DNA of 64,000 bases from Diogma glabrata (taxonomy: Eukaryota; Arthropoda; Insecta; Diptera; Cylindrotomidae): NCBI GenBank assembly GCA_963693315.1, contig OY856186.1, positions 376,653,597-376,717,596 of the forward strand, given 5' to 3'. The notes beneath the pieces were generated by a model, which was given only the letters and a program-made list of their open reading frames with translations, had not been told where the DNA came from and ran no database searches. Of this stretch, positions 35,999 to 48,070 are shown in pieces. A program made the translations under genes and the position numbers. Every line of letters begins with the position of its first letter. Position 1 is the first letter of the stretch.

Positions 35999-37880
35999 TT
36001 GTTTTGGACCATACTCTATCTAAATAGCCAATAAAAATTTTGGTGAGTGGGTGGGTGACCTTCCTGCACAGGATATTGATGAAACTTTGGCAAATGATCT
36101 AGGTTAACTTGAAAATGGAAGATCTGGATTCATTTCAAATTTTGACAAAATGGCGGGGGGTCTCCCGAACACCTCTAACTTTAAATCTTCAATAGCTTCT
36201 AATCCCGGCTTATGGTCTTATGGAAACTTGGTATATAAGGTTAAAGTACTGTTTCCAATATTTCTTCATACGAACTTCTGGTTTGATACTTCCGGTTAAA
36301 ACGTTTTTTCTACAGGTATTTATCCCTACTGTAGCCTACAATTCCTGATCAAATTTGATGAAACGTTGGTAAAAGCTTTCAAGTAACATGAAAAAGATTT
36401 TATCAGCTTTTGGAGTACATTGGATAAAGGGTTGGGGGGTCAACCATACAGCAGGTGATTTTTTCCATGTTGGGAGCATACTAGATTCGTTCGTGAATCC
36501 GGAACTGACTACTTTTTGAGCGATAGTGAACAAAGTGGTGGGGGGTGTCCCATACACCTGTTTTTTGAAAGCTCAATAACATCTGTACCTAATAATCGAA
36601 TTGGATGAAACTTGGTACATAAGCATTTAATACGGTTCACAACAGTTCTGCATCCTAAATTCCAGTTTTTCACTTCCGGTAAAAATAATTTTTTATACTT
36701 TTTTGAAGTTTTTTCAGTGTCTTTATGCACACCAAAGACTACAATAATAAAGTGATAACGATGAAACTTATGAAAAAGGTTCCAATTAGTGCGATCTTTT
36801 GGAACACATTGATCAAAGTCGTGGGTCTACCATACAACTGCTGACTTTTCACACTTTCTTTTTAATGAATTAGTCATTAATCAATTATGCTGACACTTTG
36901 AAAGAAGATGGTGACTTAAATGACAGAGAACTGATTAGTTTTTGGACAATATTTGGATAAGTGGTGGGGCCTCCCTAACACCTGTTTATTGCGTCAACAT
37001 TTTTTTTAATGTTTGCTGAGGGCACACAACATTCGTTCGTGAATGAATTTTGATGACACAAGATGCAAATATATGTATGGCAAGGAACTGATTAGTTTTT
37101 GAGCGATAGTGAACAAAGTGATCAAGGGTCTCCCGAGCACATGTTTTTTGAAAGCTCAATAACATCTGTACCTGATAATGGAATTGGATGAAACTTGGTA
37201 CATAAGCATTTAGTACAAGTAAAACAGTTCTGCATCTCAACTTCCAGTTTTTACTTCCGGTAAACATTTTTTTTGTAATTTTTTTAAGTTTTTTCATTGT
37301 CTTTATGCACACTACAGCCTACAATAATGAAGTAATTATGATGAAACTTATATGGAAAAGGTTTCAATCAGTGTGAGAAGATAATTATCATATTTTGGAA
37401 CACATGGATTAAAGTGTGCTGACTTTTCACAATTTGTTTTGAAAGTTTGTTGGGAGCATACAGACTTCATTCATTAATAAATTTTGATGACACCTCAAAG
37501 AAAGATGAAGACTTAAATAACAAAGAACTGATTAGTTTTTGGACAATATTGGGATAAGTGGTGGGAGGCCTCCCTAACACCTGTTTACTGTGTCACCATG
37601 TTTTTAATGTTTGTTGGGAGCATACAACATTCGTTAGTCAATGAATTTTGATGACACTTTGGAAAAAGATGCAAATATGTATGGCAAGGACCTGATTAGT
37701 TTTTTAGCGATAGTGAACAAAGTGGTATGGGGTCCTCTGAACACCTGTTTTTGGAAGCTCAATAACATCTGTACGTGATAATCGAATTAGATGAAACTTG
37801 GTGCATAGAGATTTAGTAGGATTCACAACAGTTGCGCATTCCAATTTTCGGTTTGTAACTTCTGGTTAATTTTTGTTTAA
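35999..37880 (+). repeat. Interspersed repeat family F6 with ~590-bp internal tandem array
   Basis: Starts like 5876 (tttgttttggaccatac...). The phrase 'agcgatagtgaacaaagtg' recurs at 36519, 37102 and 37706 (spacing about 583 and 604). Each unit appears to contain two related sub-units, marked by 'aacacctg' phrases (36166, 36545, 36966, 37136, 37566, 37730) and by 'gatgaaac(tt)' / 'cttccggt' words, like a higher-order satellite repeat. Open frames on the minus strand within it share the period and are not genes. Confidence 0.7.
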
Positions 37881-38755
37881 CTTTTTCTCGTCCAACAGAA
37901 TTTATGTTTGTTGGGATACTGCTGCTTTCTTTAATATTTTTATAATTATAACTACGAAGTCTAAAACATTGGTTAGCTTTTAATTAAAGTGTTTGATGGA
38001 TATTAGCTCATTATATATCCAGAACACCATGTTTCCAGAGCTGTGTTGAAGTCAGCCTATGCATCAACGTCGCAATATTTTGTTTATGATATACCATTTA
38101 TTTTTAATATTCGTGACGCGAGTCGGGTGATTCGAGTAATTTTATGGATTTGTTGTTAAAGGTCATTGTTAAAGTTTATATGTTATTTATTGCATGTATG
38201 ATAATTAGTGTTACAATAAAATTGTGTTTAAAATAAAATTCATTAAAGTGAACTGTGAACCATATAACATAAAATATAAACAAAGTTATGTTAACATTTT
38301 TAAATATAACGGAACTTCCTTATCCTAAAAAAAAAATAAAATTAATAACCACACACAAACAAAACCACAAAAACAATAAGAAATAAAAATACAATTGCAA
38401 CCAAACATTATGCACCTCAAAACAAATCAAGCGTTAGTTTCTTTATGTTCTTTATGTTAATGCCTCCCAAATATTTTCGACCGTTTTATTCCCGAGACGA
38501 TTAAGGTGTTTAGAGGAAATAGCATATATTAACCTGTTTCAGCTGGCTTTGAAGGCATAATACTCTTGCTAGGCTAGCTGGAGGGTGAATGTTTTTTCCT
38601 CTGATCACTTTTCTTGTTTCTTATTGTTTATTTGATTATATTTTCAGTCTAATCGTTTGGTTTTGGATCCTACCTTAACAATTATCATCATCAGTTTCAG
38701 ATTTTTTTAAATTTTGATTTTTGGTTTATTCCAGCCTACGGTATTTATTGAAATG
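37881..38755. other. AT-rich stretch, no gene seen
   Basis: No frame or repeat I can support. Confidence 0.45.
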
Positions 38756-38759
38756 AATA

Positions 38760-40720
38760 ATGTATTTATTTAAAATCCACTTTACAAATATTAGGGGTCT
38801 AAAGACGAATCATAGAGCCGTTGAAACCCATTTAATTTTAAACAGACCAGCTGATCTGGTACTGGGAAAAACGAAAACATGCTGTCTCTGCGACCCTTAC
38901 ACATATCAAATTAAAAACAATAACCTTATAAATAGGCTATTTCGTAATCGTGGCATTGTACTTTATATCAGAAACGACGTTCTCTTTTCTGTTCCGACTA
39001 ATTTGGATATCAGTACTGACCCGAGATTTAACTTTTTATGGGTTGTATTTCAAATCAAACAGCACGCCCTATTGTGTTTTATTTATAGGAGCCTAACTCT
39101 ACCAGTGGACGATACCCAAAAGGAGTTTGACGCCTTGTTAGACTCCATTGAAAAAAAATCTATATATGTCGCCTAAAGCCGAAAAAGTCATAGCAGGAGA
39201 TTTTAATGTACAAAATGACACATGGCTCCCTCTTTTTGCCAACTGGAACCGCGAAGGTGAATCCGCCAAACTGTTTGCAGATCTTAATCTACTCACTCAG
39301 CTAGTAGATAATCCAACTCGCATTCCTGACATTAGTTCTCACACTCCTCATCTTTTAGATCTATTTCTTTCTACTCACCCCGATAAATACAGAATAATAG
39401 TCGATCCACCTATTGGCTCATCTGATCACTGCCTGGTGAGGGCAGAATTCAAAACAAATCCTTCTGCAGTAGACAATACTCCATCTCCACGAACTTTATG
39501 GCATTATAGGAATGCGAATTGGGGTGCTATGAACAACATTGTGTCCCATCTCAACTGGACTAGATTATCTGCTGAAACGTAAACGCAATTGCGCTGCGAA
39601 TTACATCCGCCATTCGATCTGCTATGGAACACTTCATTCCAACATCCATTCAGAAACCGAAGTCCGCAAACAACTCATGGTTTAATGAAGCCAGATGTTC
39701 AACAACTAACTCCAAACATAGAGCTCATTTGCAATTCTAACAAACACCTACTGCTAACAATCGTGAACTTCTGATAGCTGCCCGTAGAAGTGTTAAAAAT
39801 ACCATAAACAATTCCAAGTAATTAGACGACCTGAAAACCCGTGACAAGATTAAACAAATCCTGAATGGTCCAAAGAAATTTTGCTTGGTCCAAAGAAAAT
39901 TTATGGAAAAAAACCTCATAAGTTCCTCCTTTCAAATCATGCAATGTAATTCACACCACATCTAAACAAAAAGTTGATCTTTTAGCTTCTCACTTTGCAG
40001 CCGCTTCACAGCTGCCAGCTTCTAATCAACTGCCGCCTTCCCTCTCAATAGGCAAACAATCTATGAAACAGGTCTATTTCCGTAGCCGAGTTGTATTAAG
40101 GATCCTTAAAGAACTAAATGTGAATAAATCAGCGATAACTTGCACATTTCCATCATCCTTCCATTCTTGACGCTGGTGTTCCCCAAGGATCCGTTCTTTC
40201 CCACACCTTATTCTTGATTTTCATAAATGATCTTTTGCTATCCACTCTTAATCCAGTTCATTCGTACGTAGATTCCATAGAAGTAGATTCCGTAGAAGTA
40301 GATTCCAAACTTTCTTGGGAAGACCATATTTACTCAACAGAGCCAACAACGCAGCTAAATGTTCAGATTATCTAGGAAGAAGTAAATTCTAATTTACTTC
40401 TTTTGAATTGCTGACTATATATAAAGCTTTTATAAGACCCCATATGGAATATAATTCCCATGTGTAGGCAGAGTCAGTAAAAACTCATTTAGTCGCATTA
40501 GATAGAATTCAGAACCAGGTATGCAAGTTAATTGATGATGCTAATATAACAAACTCTCTGGATCCCCTCGATCATAGACGCAATATAGGAGCCTTCTTTA
40601 TATTTTATAAATACTATTATGGTAAGTGTTCAGCTGAGATAAAAACGGTAATGCCTCCACGACGTCAGTTCTCGCGCACTACTCGTCTAGCAACAAACTC
40701 CCATGAGCACTCGTTTGAAC
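38760..40720 (+). pseudogene. APE-type LINE (Jockey/CR1-like), decayed and internally deleted
   Basis: Endonuclease: FKIHFTNIRGLKTNHRAVET, LGKTKT where the catalytic-Glu TET box should be, RGIVLYIRND, then, after a frameshift near 39165, VIAGDFNVQND and GSSDHCLVRAEF. Linker: LWHYRNANWGAMNN, then in another frame MEHFIPTSIQKP and WFNEARCS. After several stops an RT scrap, LDAGVPQGSVLSHTLF...INDLL (about 40170-40240), is followed directly by VDS repeats instead of YADD. The thumb/C-terminus reads AFIRPHMEYNS and LDRIQNQVCKLIDD, then FYKYYYGKCSAEIK. Most of the RT fingers/palm is missing. Frameshifts and stops throughout show it is long dead. Roughly 2 kb of an element normally 4-6 kb. Confidence 0.8.
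40265..40305. repeat. 15-bp tandem repeat within the LINE
   Basis: gtagattcc(a/g)tagaa repeated about 2.6 times, giving in-frame VDS(I/V)E repeats inside the dead RT. Confidence 0.8.
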
Positions 40721-40893
40721 AGTTTTTCTTTGGCAAATTCGTTTTTTATGTTTTTAAATTTTTCTCACCAAATCAGTTAAATGAAACTAAGACAGCAAAA
40801 ACTGTTAATACATATGTTTTTGAAACACAAACAAACCCTTTATCAAATTTCAACCACATTCTTAACGGTTTATTGTTACACTGCATGCGGTAA

Positions 40894-41430
40894 TTATAAA
40901 ATTTATTACTTTTTTATAACATAAACAAAAATTAAAATAATTCAAACTTACAATATCCAAATGTTATAAAAATTTAAATATATACTTTAATTAAACAACT
41001 TCTGAAAATACTTAATATAACAATAGGTTCTGAAAGCAACTAACAAACTTAATTAATGAAAACACATAAAACTAAAATCAATTAAGTAAAGCAAATATAC
41101 ATATATAATTTAAATTATTATGTTTATATTCAAGGAAATAAATTAATAAAATTCAATCAACTATAAATACAAAAAAAAAGTTTAACCATCAAACTTACGT
41201 CATCCTTTATTATTTATTGATAACAGATTTTAAGCTAATTTTTCTATAAACATAATAAAGGCGGATTGAGATCAATTTTAGACATATGTTTCCATCAACT
41301 AATCAAATTTTCCGTTATAGCTGGAGAATATTCTTTCAGAACAAAAATTTGCAACAATAGCCCGACAACCAAAAATACCAAAATAGAAACGAAAATGTTT
41401 AACATTTACTTAAATGTCATATTAATTTAT
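40894..41430. other. AT-rich stretch, no gene seen
   Basis: No supported feature before the Helitron boundary. Confidence 0.45.
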
Positions 41431-41872
41431 ACTAGGAGGGCCCGGCGTGCTTCGCTACGCTGATAAATAAAGTTTTTGCGTAGACATTTTGTTGACGTAG
41501 AAGCAATGATTTCAAAAAGTGGTAATGAGAAATGCTAGCATATAATTTTTAATTTTTCTTTTTAAATATATGAATGAAAAATAATCAAAACTCTAGCTGA
41601 TCAGTTCGGATATATGAAAAATTAGCGATCAAATAAGTTAGTGATCAAATAAGCTTACTTGAAAACTTATTTGATCGCTAATTTTTCATATATCCGAACT
41701 GATCAGCTAGAGTTTTGATTATTTTTCATTCATATATTTAAAAAGAAAAATTAAAAATTATATGCTAGCATTTCTCATTACCACTTTTTGAAATCATTGC
41801 TTCTACGTCAACAAAATGTCTACGCAAAAACTTTATTTATCAGCGTAGCGAAGCACGCCGGGCCCTCCTAGT
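41431..41872. repeat. Perfect-looking palindrome, 209-bp arms, 24-bp loop
   Basis: Left arm 41431-41639, loop 41640-41663, right arm 41664-41872. By eye the arms match base for base, from actaggagggcccggcgtgc at one end to its complement at the other. Each arm tip is a Helitron 3' terminus, so the element carries an inverted second 3' end pointing the other way. Confidence 0.9.
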
Positions 41873-42972
41873 TTCAATTATTCAGTTTTTTTTCTTTTTG
41901 CTCGCAAAAATATACTTAAGTCGGATGAAATTTGTGGCACCTATTCACAAAACATTGACATCAATACCAAAACTACGTGAAAAAGCCTCAAAAATTCAAC
42001 CGCGCATAACTCCGATTCAGAGTACACAAAAAATAAAAGCAGAAATAACTTTTTTCCTTTCGTCAATACCAACAAAATAACAAAATTGCAGATTTTTTAA
42101 AAATCAAAAATTTAAAAATCAACAAAAAATGTACGTTTTCAAAATAATAGTTCTCCTATAATAAAAAAAAAAGAAAAATATTACGTCTATCGACCCCTAA
42201 ATCAATTCATAAACTAAATTCTCTAAACTTCAAAGGAAATGTATAAACTAACTAAGAGAAAATAAATATAAAAAAACAAAAAAAAGTTTTAAGTTTTAAA
42301 CCATTACCAAAACTACGTGAAAAAGCCTCAAAAATTCAACCGCGCATAACGCCGATTCAGAGTACACAAAAAATAAAAGCAGAAATAACTTTTTTCCTTT
42401 CGTCAATACCAACAAAATATCAAAATTTCAGATTTTTTAAAAATCAAAAATTTAAAAATCAACAAAAAAATGTACGTTTTCAATATAATAGCCCTCCTAT
42501 AATAAGAAAACAAAGAAAAATATTACCTAAATATCTTTATATCAATAAACAAAATTACGCATATAATCTCTTTTATTCCGACGACTCGACCGTCCTTCTT
42601 GAAAGATAAAAGACGACTAAAATATAAAATAAATACGACGACTGAAATGAATATAAAATAAAATATAAAAATTTTCGTTTTTGTTATTCGTTGTTCGGTT
42701 CGATAGCTAATATATAAAAAAGAAAAAAGAAAAATTTTAAAGCATTGTTTTAAAGCAAAAAGAAAGATGTATGTAAACTTATAATGCATATGTATAGAAA
42801 AAGTTTTCCGTATATAATAACTTTTTTATTTATGATCCGAAAAATCCCAAAAATCTTTAAAATCTAGGTTACACTAATATCAGTTAGCAGTGAAAATTTC
42901 AAATGAATCAAAATTCGAATAAAAAAGCCTAATGCTCCACAAAGTTTTAATCTAGCGTATTAATATATAGGA
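41432..42972 (-). mobile_element. Non-autonomous Helitron, complete, 1,541 bp
   Basis: On the minus strand the 5' end is TCCTATATATTAATACGCTA (T at 42972) preceded by host A. The 3' end is 'cgccgggccctcctag' (last base at 41432) followed by host T, with a GCGT/ACGC hairpin just upstream. TC...CTAG ends inserted between A and T without target duplication, plus a subterminal hairpin, define Helitrons, which move by rolling-circle replication using a Rep/helicase supplied in trans. There is no Rep or helicase frame inside. The interior holds two direct copies of ~200 bp (41966-42170 and 42302-42520, 'attcaaccgcgcataac' in both). Its last ~440 bp form a palindrome. Confidence 0.8.
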
Positions 42973-45540
42973 TTTGTAAACAAAAAAAATAAAGATTATT
43001 GAATTAAATTAAAAATGCAATTTACAGTTGTCGATCTTATCTTATCTAAAAGAAATAAACTTCCAATCTGATATAACTTATGTCATTGTGTTAGACAACA
43101 AACATTTTTACAATATTAACCTAACAAACTTGTTTCCAAACATATTCAAAGTTTATGAAAACATTTATCGAAATACATTTGTTTCTCTTATAATGTTTTG
43201 TTTTTAGAAAGTATTTCTTGATAAAATTGACTTTTTTGTCTTTGTTGTCAATTTTTAAAAGTTAATTTTTACCGTTATCTGGTAAATGCTAATGAGAACT
43301 TATATCGTAAGGAATGATTGACACAATTCTGATTGTTTTCTAAAATTATCAAATGTTTGGTTATTTGCCGACATTACAAAATGTGCCAATTCTACCGTTT
43401 TCAAATTTTATTTCGTTTTACTTCTTAAAAATAATTTTTCTAATTCTTTCATTTTATTTTGATTCGTTTGATTTTCTTCTTTATCGTTTGCTTAACAATG
43501 TTTTCATGGCCGATTTAATTTCCTTTGAGTTTTATTCTTTCTCCGATTCAAGGGTTATCTCAAATTACTTTGGTCTGAAAATATCTAAGATTCTTGCAAA
43601 AACTTTTTGGCATTTTTTGATGTTTTAGCTAATAAGGAATATTAATAAAGAAAATCAAAAAATGTGGGAGCATTTTGCGGAAAATTCAAAAACTTTTGGA
43701 CAAACAAAGCTAATGAGTAAGGAGGAAGGAATTGGCAAAGGTGTTGGAATTTTTGTTGTGCTATTTTAAGGACATTACAATTACGGGCATTAAAATAAAC
43801 TGCTGATTTGTTCACTTCGTTTTTCATTTTAAAAACGCTCAAACATCACCAAGAGGTTTTCAGTGATTTTGTATCAAATTTTAATAAGAATTTAATGCGA
43901 ACTTTATATGCGGTTGTAGGAGAATCAAAATAAAATATAGAGTTTCCGGTACATTTGTTCAGCAGCATCGTTTTGGTATAAAGATAAACCAATCGCGATT
44001 AAAAACTTTGCATTTAATAAAAAAAATCTATCTATACATGAACATAAAATTAATTAGCTGAACAACGTTAATGAGTAACTTTTTTAGATTTATTAAGGAA
44101 GTTATTATACTCAAGGTTTATTCTTTTTAGTCCAAACGGAATGTTTTAATAATTTAGAAACGGCCAATACAAAACAGGTAAGTATTTCACCAATAAATAG
44201 GAACTTTTTCGAAATGGGCACAATCAACAACTTAAAAACCAAATTTGAATTAGTCTGGATAGAATAGAATTCATTACACAAAGTCATTGATATATAATAA
44301 TAAAATGATAGAAAAATAAAGCTTAGATTGATATACATTGTTGACTATGGTTTCTGTTGTGTTGAACATAAAGGTCATAGATAATTTAGAATAAAGTTTA
44401 TCACACCAAGACTAACAAGTTTTTGCTGGTCGTAGAGTTGATATTGATATTTTTGTGGCTTTTTTTGTTGTTTGCTTAGTTTCACATTTTATATTCCATA
44501 TTCCCCTTAAGTATTTATGTTTATTTTAATTATCATAAAGATTAACATATTTCTTCTGTTTTTGTGTTTGTTAATTCTAAATTTAACACCAATAGCTACT
44601 TTGAATTCATAACCGTTTTGATTATATAAATATCAAAATATTGTATAGAATTTTATGTTTTTGAAGACGTTCTTAAATGTAAGATAATGAAACATTTTTT
44701 TAAAAGTTAAAAGCTGTACTGTCATACATAAAATTCCATATATCAAGCTCCAAATACCACAATTTGAACCATTTTTTCCCAGGAGGCTCTGCAGTAATTA
44801 AGTTTAATATATATTATTTTAGATAGTTTATTTGTCCATAATATGTATAGATTTGCTATTATCAGTTTTTAAATTTTGTGTTTTGTAGAAAAATACATGC
44901 AGCTTCTTATACGCTAAGAATGCATGATTACAGTAGAAAGTTAGATTTCTAGTCAGACTCTCTTAAAAAAACGGTTTCGATTACATTTTTCATTTTCCGT
45001 ACATTAAAAATTAAAATAAAAAACACAAAATATTCAAAGAAACTCCGTAATACACTTTACATTTTTATTTATTCTTTTAATCATAATAATAGAAGTTCTG
45101 TCATACAAATATCATATCAAAGAGTGAATATGAAAGACTCACCAAAATATCTAATGTAAATGAGTTTGCGGCTGTTAAAAATTTATTAAATGCGAAATTG
45201 TCCCCTTTGATTTTCGTGTTGAAATGTGCATTAACTTTCGGTGTTATAATAGAAACAGCGCTAGTAAAGAAGTGTTTTGATAGAAAAACGAAACCATTAT
45301 GGTTTTTTCATTTCTTTATTTCACTGTATTTTGATATCATGTATGGTAAATGATGAGTAATTATTGCACGTTAGAGTGACCAATGTATATAATCAGAAAA
45401 CAAATATAGGATATTCGCGCTAAATGGAATATCAATTTAATTTTAAAAACTGAGTATAATCATTAAAATGTTAATACTATGTGTTCAGTGTTGGCTCTTC
45501 TAATTAAGTTTTAATTAATTTGACATGAAATAATAGAAAG
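42973..45540. other. AT-rich stretch, no gene seen
   Basis: Short frames (for example 43353-43628, FLLYRLLNNVF) are Phe/Leu/Ser-rich low-complexity translations without motifs. Confidence 0.45.
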
Positions 45541-45544
45541 ATTT

Positions 45545-45670
45545 GATTTTAGAAACATTGCAATTATTTTTAGAATTTTAAAATACACAGTTTTTGAATT
45601 ACTGCCAAAAAACTTTTATTTTTCTATGTAATTTACGTTTCGACGTCGATGGACAGAATAATTTGAAAAA
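45545..45670 (+). repeat. F2 fragment (one partial unit)
   Basis: 'gaaacattgcaat(ta)tttttagaatttt', 'acagtttttgaattact' and 'tacgtttcgacg...gacag' match the ~283-bp unit of the F2 array at 56 kb. Confidence 0.6.
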
Positions 45671-46389
45671 ATCCACCATATATAAACTCATCTTTTTGTG
45701 AGACCTAGGTCTTAAAAGGTATCTGTTGTGACACACTTGTGTGGTTTAGATTTAAATTTATTCACATATGACAATATCTTTGCTAACTGGTAAGATCTTG
45801 TTTTTCTGTGTGTTGCTCAATGCTTTTATCCAGTATTTTTTTTAAATTCAGAATAAACAGTAAGGGCATAACGCGGTATGATTGGTAGGGTCAAAACGGG
45901 GTAGGCAGGGGAAAGTTTTTTATTTAGAATTTCATATTAGTGAATATAAATCGTCTCAATAATCTTAAAATATTTTGTATTTTGATATAGGCGAGTTATA
46001 TTGATTAATAGTAATTAGTTATCCAACATGTTTTTTACAACGTTTATATCTCGATTGTTTATTCTATTGCTACTCTAATTAAGTGATGTAATAGCTTACA
46101 GCAAATACTTTAACCTATTTATTTAGAGCGGAAAATGGACTCGCTGTAGTTGTGCCGGTATAGTCGACGAGGATGAAGATTTAGCCATCTTAGTGGTACT
46201 AAATCTTGCCCATAATGGTGGCCCATCTCGCCCCATAGGTGTTGCAAGATACGGAGAAAGCAAAATTTGTTATTTTGATTTTTTTAATTTTAATATGTTA
46301 CTAAGATTCTTAAAACGACTTTAATAATGAAGTCTGATTACCAAAGATGATTATTGAAATAAAACAAATTTTTAAAAATATGGAGGGGC
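45671..46389. other. No gene recognised
   Basis: A plus frame near 46135-46320 (KWTRCSCAGIVDEDEDLAIL) is slightly protein-like but lacks support. Confidence 0.3.
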
Positions 46390-47800
46390 TGAAATCTCAC
46401 AGCTCTGAGATATCATGACTTCGGTCTGGGTTAAGGATTTTGATATAGTTTTCGGCAAAAAACTTTTATGAGGATATGGTTTTTAGTTTTGGGCAGCGAT
46501 GTATATCAAACAAAACTCTTTGTTAAAGTACAAATATTTTCTTATCTCTGTTTAGATATGTTTTACAAAACTAACACGAAACATCAATACGTTGCCGGAA
46601 AATTATAACAGATCATAAATTAACATAATTTAGTGAAAAGATGATACACTCAGCAAACTACTCAAAAACCTCTCCATTTAGCGTTTCGAGAAAATATTAA
46701 TCACAAATTCATATTTCTTTCACTACTCCAAAAATATTGTAAAAATTAAATAAAATCAAACTTTTTTCATAATTCTAAAAACATTCCAAAAATTATTACA
46801 AAATCAAAAATTGAAACTTTTTTCAAAATTCCAAAATAATAAAATCAAAAATTATAAATTTTTCAAATTTCTAAAAATATTCCAAAAATTCTTACAAGAT
46901 CAAAAATTAAAACTTTTTCCAAAATTCTAAAAATATTGCAAAAATTATTACAAAATCAAAAATACAAGCTTTTTTCAAAATTCCAAAAATATTTCAAAAA
47001 CTATAACAAATTCAAAAATTTCAATGTCCAATTTCATTTTCAATTACATTTACTTCATAAAAACAGCTACATTTTTTGACACACTTGACAACTTTTTTTG
47101 ACAAACTTATAATGCTATAATTCTCAATAATAATAATAAAATTTCATTTGAAACAAATAATTAATTTTATTTTTTTCCCGAAAAATTGGGTAAAAAAATA
47201 AATAAAAATCTTTCTTTTGACACACTTGACAACATTTTTTTGACAAACTTATAATGCCATAATGCTAAATAATAATAAAATAAAATTTCATTTCAAAGAA
47301 AATTTTAATTTAATTTTTTTCCAACAAATTGGGTAAAAAATAAATAAAAATCTTTCTTTTGACACACTTGACAATATTTATTTGACAAACTTATAATGCA
47401 ATAATCTAGATTTTGGTCTCACATACCAATTCCGACCATCAAAATTTCTCCAAATTCAATGTTCCTACTCGTAATCAATTAAAATGAACGTTTTCAAGCA
47501 AAAAATATGCAAATTTCCTTCTTTTGACACACATAATGATTTTTTGACACACTTCCGGTACAGTTATCGAACACATCGTCCTTTCGGCTCTTCCCATTAA
47601 GTAAACTTATTTTTAGAAAAATTTTTCAAATCCGTCTAGCCGTTTTCTAGATTTCGCCGGCAGACAGACATACATTTTTTTTTTTGCTTTTTTAGAATCA
47701 GGAGGTCCTAATACGTCGAGAAATGTCAAAAAAATTGGGGGTAAGAATTTCACTTTGAGCTCATGAATGCAATACTTAGGTCTTTCAGACCGAAGTAATA
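46390..47800 (-). repeat. Interspersed repeat family F1, longest copy (B)
   Basis: Minus-strand copy showing the fullest block order: box 1 (47800-47400, the 'aactgtaccggaagtgtgtc' and 'gagtaggaacattgaatttg' part); box 2, three tandem units starting at 47079, 47219 and 47361 (about 141 bp, marker gacacacttgacaa...gacaaacttataatgc); box 3, a run of short repeats of 'ttccaaaaatattacaaaatcaaaaattgaaac' type (46730-47030); and box 4 (46690-46390, with 'ccggcaacgtattgatgttt' on the minus strand). Non-coding. Confidence 0.75.
47079..47400 (-). repeat. 141-bp tandem array (box 2 of F1)
   Basis: Three units at spacings of 140 and 142 bp. Other F1 copies carry a single unit. Confidence 0.8.
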
Positions 47801-47959
47801 CAATACGGTTAGTTTCATTGGGAATCAAACCTTAAATGCCCCATCTTGCTCCCACTTCCCAACTATTATTATTTACAATAAAAAAATCAAATCAAATCAA
47901 AAACCAAAATTCAATTTTATGGTCCACCAATAAACAGACTTTTCAACACAGCTTTTCGA

Positions 47960-48070
47960 CAATTAATTTTGATATTTCTTTCTTCTTCGTTCACGGAAAC
48001 CTAGGCGAGCGAATTTTATTCCCATTTTTCCGACTTTTTTACTTCAAAAGGAAATTTTGGGTCACTCGAT
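47960..48070 (+). repeat. F2 terminal fragment
   Basis: 'ttcacggaaacctaggcgag', 'cgaattttattc' and 'ccgactttttt' match the F2 end at 57315-57375. Confidence 0.7.

Noticed and set aside
36336..37312. Minus-strand frames of 73-108 codons
   Set aside because: They recur with the ~590-bp period of F6 and are products of the repeat.
42523..42789. 88-codon minus frame in the Helitron
   Set aside because: Low-complexity Phe/Ile-rich translation; no Rep or helicase motif.
46135..46320. Plus frame KWTRCSCAG...DEDED, considered as a zinc-finger/PHD-like exon
   Set aside because: Cys/His spacing does not fit and no splice sites were found.
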